Shown: in pieces, positions 1 through 2,782 of the stretch
Layout: the number at the start of each line of letters is the position of its first letter
Position numbering within the stretch: the first letter of the stretch is position 1
Assembly: GCA_024682015.1 (NCBI GenBank)
Contig: JAIKZT010000186.1
Location: forward strand, 1 to 5,001
DNA: 5,001 bases
From: Clostridia bacterium
Lineage (GTDB): Bacteria > Bacillota > Clostridia > Peptostreptococcales > Anaerovoracaceae
Direction: 5' to 3'
Position numbers and translations under genes: made by a program
The notes under the pieces: generated by a model
Told to the model about the DNA's origin: nothing
The model's database searches: none
The model's input: only the letters and a program-made list of their open reading frames with translations

Positions 1-80
1 TGTGCAGATCTTATTCCTGTACTTCATTCGATTCTTTTGAGACAACTTAATGCCTCATAAGACTCAATTCTACACTATGT

Positions 81-91
81 TGTTTTCAAGG
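81..91 (-). promoter_or_regulatory. boxA-like antitermination sequence
   Basis: The minus strand reads CCTTGAAAACA. It resembles the TTTGAAAAC core of the boxA elements in Bacillus/Clostridium rRNA leaders and spacers, where NusB-S10 (NusE) binds nascent RNA to allow antitermination. The match is by recollection of the family pattern and is short; it gains weight from sitting about 25 nt downstream of an rrn-type promoter start. Confidence 0.45.
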
Positions 92-96
92 TTCGC

Positions 97-115
97 GTTC
101 CGTTTGACGCGGAAC
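97..115 (-). other. Hairpin at the 5' end of the P2 transcript
   Basis: The minus strand GTTCCG (115-110) pairs with CGGAAC (102-97) around a 7-nt loop, giving 6 perfect base pairs. It begins at or next to the predicted P2 start site, so it would cap the leader RNA. No U-tract follows, so it is not a terminator. Confidence 0.55.
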
Positions 116-122
116 ATTTAAG

Positions 123-151
123 ATTATACGCATCTGCTTCCGCTTTGTCAA
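123..151 (-). promoter_or_regulatory. Downstream promoter P2, perfect sigma-A consensus, rrn-like
   Basis: On the minus strand, TTGACA (151-146) and TATAAT (128-123) are separated by the optimal 17 bp. Three A-tracts (182-176, 170-165, 161-156) lie just upstream at roughly helical spacing (12 and 9 bp between starts), as in UP elements that bind the RNA polymerase alpha subunit. The likely start is near G115, again 8 nt after the -10 box. P2 lies 96 bp downstream of P1 and reads off the left edge of the window. Confidence 0.87.
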
Positions 152-184
152 CAACTTTTTTAAGTTTTTTCAAAGTTTTTTTGT

Positions 185-199
185 GGGGCTCAGAGCCCC
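185..199 (-). other. GC-rich inverted repeat between P1 and P2
   Basis: GGGGCT and AGCCCC flank a 3-nt centre (perfect palindromic arms, 15 bp in all). In the P1 transcript it would form a strong hairpin about 12 nt from the 5' end. On the minus strand it is followed by an A-tract, and on the plus strand by tcgccg, so neither direction gives a U-tract terminator. Confidence 0.6.
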
Positions 200-218
200 T
201 CGCCGACGCGCAAAATCT

Positions 219-246
219 ATTATACGCACTTCCCGCTCAGTGTCAA
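219..246 (-). promoter_or_regulatory. Upstream promoter P1, perfect sigma-A consensus, rrn-like
   Basis: On the minus strand, TTGACA (246-241) and TATAAT (224-219) are separated by 16 bp; both hexamers match the vegetative sigma-factor consensus exactly. Upstream lie A-tracts at 277-271 and 256-251, whose starts are 21 bp apart (two helical turns), resembling an UP element. The likely start is G211, 8 nt after the -10 box. The -35 box sits only 54 bp past the deoC stop, and transcription runs leftward. Such strength and tandem arrangement with P2 fit a stable-RNA operon. Confidence 0.85.
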
Positions 247-300
247 CAACTTTTTTAAAGTTCCTGCAACTTTTTTTAAAGAGCGGACAGAACGCCTTTT

Positions 301-1518
301 CTACAGGGTCCTGCCCAGCCTTTCGGCCTTCACCAGAGCCTTATGCCCCTGGATGTCGCCGGGATCCATGCAATTCTCAGCGGTCACGACGCCCAGGTTC
401 TCCCACCCGATGTAGCCCGTGAACGCCTTGTACATGTCCACCATCGGTACGGGCACCGTCGTATCGGTATCGCCGTAGGGCGACAGCAGAATGCTGCCCT
501 TGACCGTCATGGCGGACGTGCGGACGCAGATCATGCGGTCGAGCGCCGTCTTGAGCTGCGCGGTGAACCCGTAGAAGTACACGGGGGTCGCGAAGACGAT
601 CACGTCGTCCGTATACAGGTGCGAAAGGATCTGTTGCATATCGTCCTGATAGACGCACGCGCCGCCGTGCTCGGAGCAGTAGCGGCAGTCCGTGCAGGGG
701 TGGATGTTCATGTTGGCCACGTTGAACACATGCACCTTGTGGCCGGCCGCTTCCGCGCCGCGGCAGAACGCGTCCGCCAGCGCCGCGGTATTGCCGCTCA
801 TCTTGGGACTGCCCATCAGAACGAGGATGTTCTTCGGGCCTTCCTCAAAAGGGCTGTCTTCCCCTTCCGCAGCCTTGCAGATCTCAATGCCCGCGGAAGC
901 GCCGATGCGATCCGCGCCGGCCTTGATCATGGCCAGGGCTGTTTCGCGGTCACGGATGCCGCCGGAGGCCTTCACCTGCACGTTCGGGCCGACGGACGCG
1001 CGCATGAGTTCCACCGCGTGGACGGTCGCCCCGCCCGCACCGAAGCCGGTGGACGTCTTGACGAACGCCGCGCCCGCTTCCTCGGACAGTTTGCAGGCGT
1101 CGACGATCTCGCCGTCGGTGAGCGCGCCGGTCTCCAGGATGACCTTGACGATGGAGCCGTACTTGGCCGCAGCGTCCACGACAGCCTTGACGTCGTCAAA
1201 GACGGCCTGCTTGTGACCTTCCTTCAGGAGGCCGTATTCCAGCACCATGTCGATCTCGGCCGCGCCGTTCTGACAGGCGTTTTCCGTCTCGAAGACCTTC
1301 GCCTCTGTGGACATGGCGCCCAGAGGGAATCCGATGACGGAAGCGATCTTCACGTCGCTGCCTTCGAGCGCTTCCCTCGCCACGGGCACGAAGCGGCTGT
1401 TGACGCAGACCGCGTAAAAGCCGTGCTCCTTCGCCTCTTCGCAGAGCTTTTGGATGTCCGCGATGCCGGCGGTCGGCTTCAGCAGGGTGTGATCGATGTA
1501 CTTTTCAAGTTTCTTCAT
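301..1518 (-). CDS. deoC: Fusion: deoxyribose-phosphate aldolase (DeoC) + iron-sulfur flavoprotein/NADPH-dependent FMN reductase domain
   Basis: This single 405-residue frame holds two complete domains. Residues 1 to ~215 are DeoC, which cleaves 2-deoxyribose-5-phosphate to glyceraldehyde-3-phosphate and acetaldehyde. The N-terminus YIDHTLLKP, Asp90 (EIDMV), Schiff-base Lys154 (FVKTSTGF), Lys183 (KASGGIR) and the phosphate-binding IGASAG (205-210) are all present, so the aldolase should be active. A short acidic linker (216-228) follows. Residues 229-405 form a flavodoxin-fold domain: ILVLMGSP plus SGNT (231-244) is the flavin-phosphate loop, and PVYFYGFTAQLKTALDR (312-328) is typical of the FMN reductase family. 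Cys275, Cys278, Cys281 and Cys288 (CX2CX2CX6C) fit the cluster-binding pattern of iron-sulfur flavoproteins (CX2CX2CX4-7C). ATG 1518 is preceded by AAGGA at 10 nt spacing. No stop or frame break lies at the junction. The domain calls are firm; a 4Fe-4S cluster, the electron donor and any joint reaction are inference. Confidence 0.93.
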   Translation of the reverse strand: MKKLEKYIDHTLLKPTAGIADIQKLCEEAKEHGFYAVCVNSRFVPVAREALEGSDVKIASVIGFPLGAMSTEAKVFETENACQNGAAEIDMVLEYGLLKEGHKQAVFDDVKAVVDAAAKYGSIVKVILETGALTDGEIVDACKLSEEAGAAFVKTSTGFGAGGATVHAVELMRASVGPNVQVKASGGIRDRETALAMIKAGADRIGASAGIEICKAAEGEDSPFEEGPKNILVLMGSPKMSGNTAALADAFCRGAEAAGHKVHVFNVANMNIHPCTDCRYCSEHGGACVYQDDMQQILSHLYTDDVIVFATPVYFYGFTAQLKTALDRMICVRTSAMTVKGSILLSPYGDTDTTVPVPMVDMYKAFTGYIGWENLGVVTAENCMDPGDIQGHKALVKAERLGRTL

Positions 1519-1523
1519 AATAA

Positions 1524-1533
1524 TCCCATCCTT
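1524..1533 (-). promoter_or_regulatory. Ribosome binding site of the deoC fusion gene
   Basis: AAGGATGGGA on the minus strand contains AAGGA 10 nt before the ATG at 1518. It lies just downstream of the U6 tract of the candidate terminator, so it would be exposed in read-through transcripts and is not sequestered by the main stem. Confidence 0.7.
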
Positions 1534-1541
1534 CGTAGTAT

Positions 1542-1611
1542 AAAAAAGTCCCGCGGGGTGGCTTCAAAGAGGCTCACCGGCAGCGATGAGTCCGAAACGG
1601 CCCCGGGGGAC
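1542..1611 (-). terminator. Branched stem ending in U6: candidate terminator or attenuator between hpt and the deoC fusion
   Basis: In the hpt-deoC gap the minus strand reads GTCCCCCGGGG (1611-1601) and, 42 nt later, CCCCGCGGGAC (1558-1548). These pair in 10 of 11 positions (one C-C mismatch), and the 3' arm runs directly into TTTTTT (1547-1542). The intervening loop holds two more hairpins: CCG-TTT-CGG (1600-1592) and CTCATC-GCTGCC-GGTGAG (1590-1573, one G-U pair). Stem plus U6 is terminator-like, but the loop is unusually long. It could end the lon-engB-hpt transcript, or be partly read through into deoC. Confidence 0.45.
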
Positions 1612-1619
1612 GATCCTGA

Positions 1620-2156
1620 TCAATCCTTGATCCAGGAAATGTAAGGCAGATTGCGGTATTTCTGATCGATATCGAGGCCATACCCCACGATGAAGCGGTC
1701 CTCAACGACGAAACCGGTGTAGTCCGCCTCGATGTCCGCCTTTCTGCGGGCGGGCTTGCTCAGCATGGTGACGATCCTGATGCTCTTTGGATTCCGCTTG
1801 GCGAGGTACTCCTTCAGATACGCCAGCGTAAGGCCGCTGTCGATGATGTCCTCCACGATGAGCACGTTGCGCCCCGCGATGTCGCTGTCGAGGTCCTTCA
1901 GGATGCGCACGACGCCGCTGGTGGTGGTGCCGCCGCCATAGGACGACACGGACATAAAATCCATCTCCACGTCCAGGCTGATGGCCCTCATCAGGTCCGC
2001 CATAAAGGGCACGGACCCCTTCAGAATGCCGATGAGGAAGAGTTCCTCCCCCTTGTAATCCTCGCTGATCTGCCTGCCCAGTTCCTCTACGCGGGTCTGC
2101 AGCTGTTCGCGGCTGATCAGGACTTCCGAAAAATCGTACTTCTTTGCGGCGCTCAT
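1620..2156 (-). CDS. hpt: Hypoxanthine (guanine) phosphoribosyltransferase
   Basis: This cytoplasmic enzyme condenses hypoxanthine or guanine with PRPP to give IMP or GMP plus pyrophosphate, in purine salvage. The 178 residues match the usual bacterial length (~180). Visible motifs are LKGS (45-48, pyrophosphate-binding loop), SSYG (71-74, mobile loop over the active site), the PRPP-binding signature VEDIIDSGLTL (101-111) with the expected catalytic-base Asp106, a purine-contacting Lys134 in SKP, and the C-terminal GLDIDQKYRN (160-169), whose Asp162 and Arg168 correspond to conserved Mg-PPi contacts. The ATG at 2156 follows the engB TAA by only two bases and is served by a purine-rich Shine-Dalgarno inside the 3' end of engB. 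In many Firmicutes hpt lies next to tilS and ftsH; here it is third in a lon-engB cluster. Discrimination between hypoxanthine and guanine cannot be read from the sequence. Confidence 0.97.
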   Translation of the reverse strand: MSAAKKYDFSEVLISREQLQTRVEELGRQISEDYKGEELFLIGILKGSVPFMADLMRAISLDVEMDFMSVSSYGGGTTTSGVVRILKDLDSDIAGRNVLIVEDIIDSGLTLAYLKEYLAKRNPKSIRIVTMLSKPARRKADIEADYTGFVVEDRFIVGYGLDIDQKYRNLPYISWIKD

Positions 2157-2158
2157 GG

Positions 2159-2782
2159 TTACTGATTCTCCTCTTTATTCTCTTTGGGGACTTTGGAATG
2201 CAGGACGGCTTCCATGGCGGACAGCACGTCCTCCGCGCCTGTCCTGTTCAGGGCGGACACGGGTATGATAACGTCGCCCGGCCCGAGCTTTAAGTCTTTG
2301 CGGATGACCGCCAGGTTCCTGTTCAGCTCGTTCCTGCCGACTTTATCGGCTTTCGTCGCGACTACGAGCCCGTCGAGCCCGTAGTACTGCAGGTATTCGT
2401 ACATCTGCCTGTCCTGCGCGGTCGGCGCGTGGCGCACGTCCACGAGCTGGATGACCCGCAGCAAGTCTTCCCGGCTGGACAGATACGCTTCCATCATCGG
2501 GCCCCACTTTTCGGCTTCGGCCTTCGAGACCTTCGCGTACCCGTACCCGGGCAGATCCACGATGCGAAAAGCGCCTCTGTTGACCGAAAAGAAGTTGATG
2601 GTCCGCGTCTTTCCGGGGTTCTGGGACACCTTCGCCAGCTTGCGGCGGTTCATGAGCAGGTTGATGAGAGACGACTTGCCCACGTTCGAACGGCCCGCGA
2701 ACGCGATCTCCGGCACGCCTGAGGGGGGATACTGCTCCCCGCGGACGGCGGAGGTCAGAAACTCCACGTCCTTGATGATCAT
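2159..2782 (-). CDS. engB: Ribosome biogenesis GTP-binding protein EngB (YsxC/YihA)
   Basis: EngB is a small TRAFAC GTPase needed for late assembly of the 50S ribosomal subunit and is essential in many bacteria. The 207-residue protein has every G motif: G1 GRSNVGKSS (30-38), G2 with PGKTRTINF (56-64), G3 DLPGYG (76-81), G4 TKAD (143-146) and G5 VSA (175-177). Length is typical of the family (about 195-210). I chose the ATG at 2782 because MIIKDVEFLTSAV matches the usual family N-terminus; the longer open frame upstream to 3046 is Arg/Gly-rich shadow translation of lon. The start overlaps the lon stop as ATGA, with a GAGG Shine-Dalgarno 7 nt upstream (2790-2793) inside lon, which suggests translational coupling. 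The C-terminus is short and charged (KENKEENQ). hpt begins 2 bp after the stop. Confidence 0.97.
   Translation of the reverse strand: MIIKDVEFLTSAVRGEQYPPSGVPEIAFAGRSNVGKSSLINLLMNRRKLAKVSQNPGKTRTINFFSVNRGAFRIVDLPGYGYAKVSKAEAEKWGPMMEAYLSSREDLLRVIQLVDVRHAPTAQDRQMYEYLQYYGLDGLVVATKADKVGRNELNRNLAVIRKDLKLGPGDVIIPVSALNRTGAEDVLSAMEAVLHSKVPKENKEENQ
2166..2174 (-). promoter_or_regulatory. Ribosome binding site of hpt inside engB
   Basis: AGAGGAGAA on the minus strand is a near-perfect Shine-Dalgarno. The AGGAG core ends 11 nt before the hpt ATG at 2156, slightly longer than the usual 6-9. It overlaps the lysine/glutamate-rich last codons of engB. Confidence 0.75.

Larger units (their letters stand above)
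1..116 (-). other. Probable 5' leader of an rRNA (stable RNA) operon located left of the window
   Basis: This stretch is downstream of P2 and contains no credible coding frame. Read on the minus strand it starts with a hairpin (115-97), followed by GAACCTTGAAAACA (94-81), which resembles the boxA-like TTGAAAAC sequences found in Firmicutes 16S leaders and rRNA spacers. A second, nested stem is possible at 67-37: CTCAA with TTGAG, and inside it CTTA with TAAG. No 16S rRNA sequence is reached by position 1, so identification of the operon is inference from promoter type plus leader content. A tRNA cluster is the main alternative. Confidence 0.6.
123..260 (-). repeat. Duplicated promoter module (two imperfect direct copies)
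   Basis: The copies at 123-164 and 219-260 share the blocks attatacgca (123-132 and 219-228) and tgtcaacaacttttttaa (146-163 and 241-258), with diverged spacers that differ in length by one base. The shared blocks are the -10 box with its upstream edge, and the -35 box with the adjacent A-tract. The arrangement suggests either duplication of a promoter or strong convergence on the same strong-promoter sequence. Confidence 0.85.

Noticed and set aside
97..115. CRISPR-like or mobile-element inverted repeat at the left edge
   Set aside because: The inverted repeats are single hairpins, not regularly spaced, with no transposase frame or target duplication; they are better read as leader RNA structure.
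271..300. Terminator directly after the deoC fusion stop
   Set aside because: Only a 3-4 bp stem (GGCG with CGCT) can be drawn and no run of T follows on the minus strand; the A-tracts here are better explained as the P1 UP element.
183..422. Small plus-strand open frame (79 codons) across the promoter region and deoC 3' end
   Set aside because: It has no convincing ribosome binding site, overlaps the promoter module and the deoC gene, and has low-complexity Ser/Arg/Pro composition.
1537..1567. Possible promoter for deoC: TATACT (1542-1537) with TTGAAG (1567-1562)
   Set aside because: The spacing is 19 bp, the -35 box matches only 4 of 6, and the predicted start would fall within the deoC Shine-Dalgarno, leaving it unusable. 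The TATA overlap comes from the U-tract edge.
343..1644. Long (433-codon) plus-strand open frame antisense to the deoC fusion
   Set aside because: It mirrors the minus-strand gene in a GC-rich region; the translation is rich in Arg, His, Val, Asp and Gly with no recognisable domain, and the opposite strand encodes a clear two-domain enzyme.
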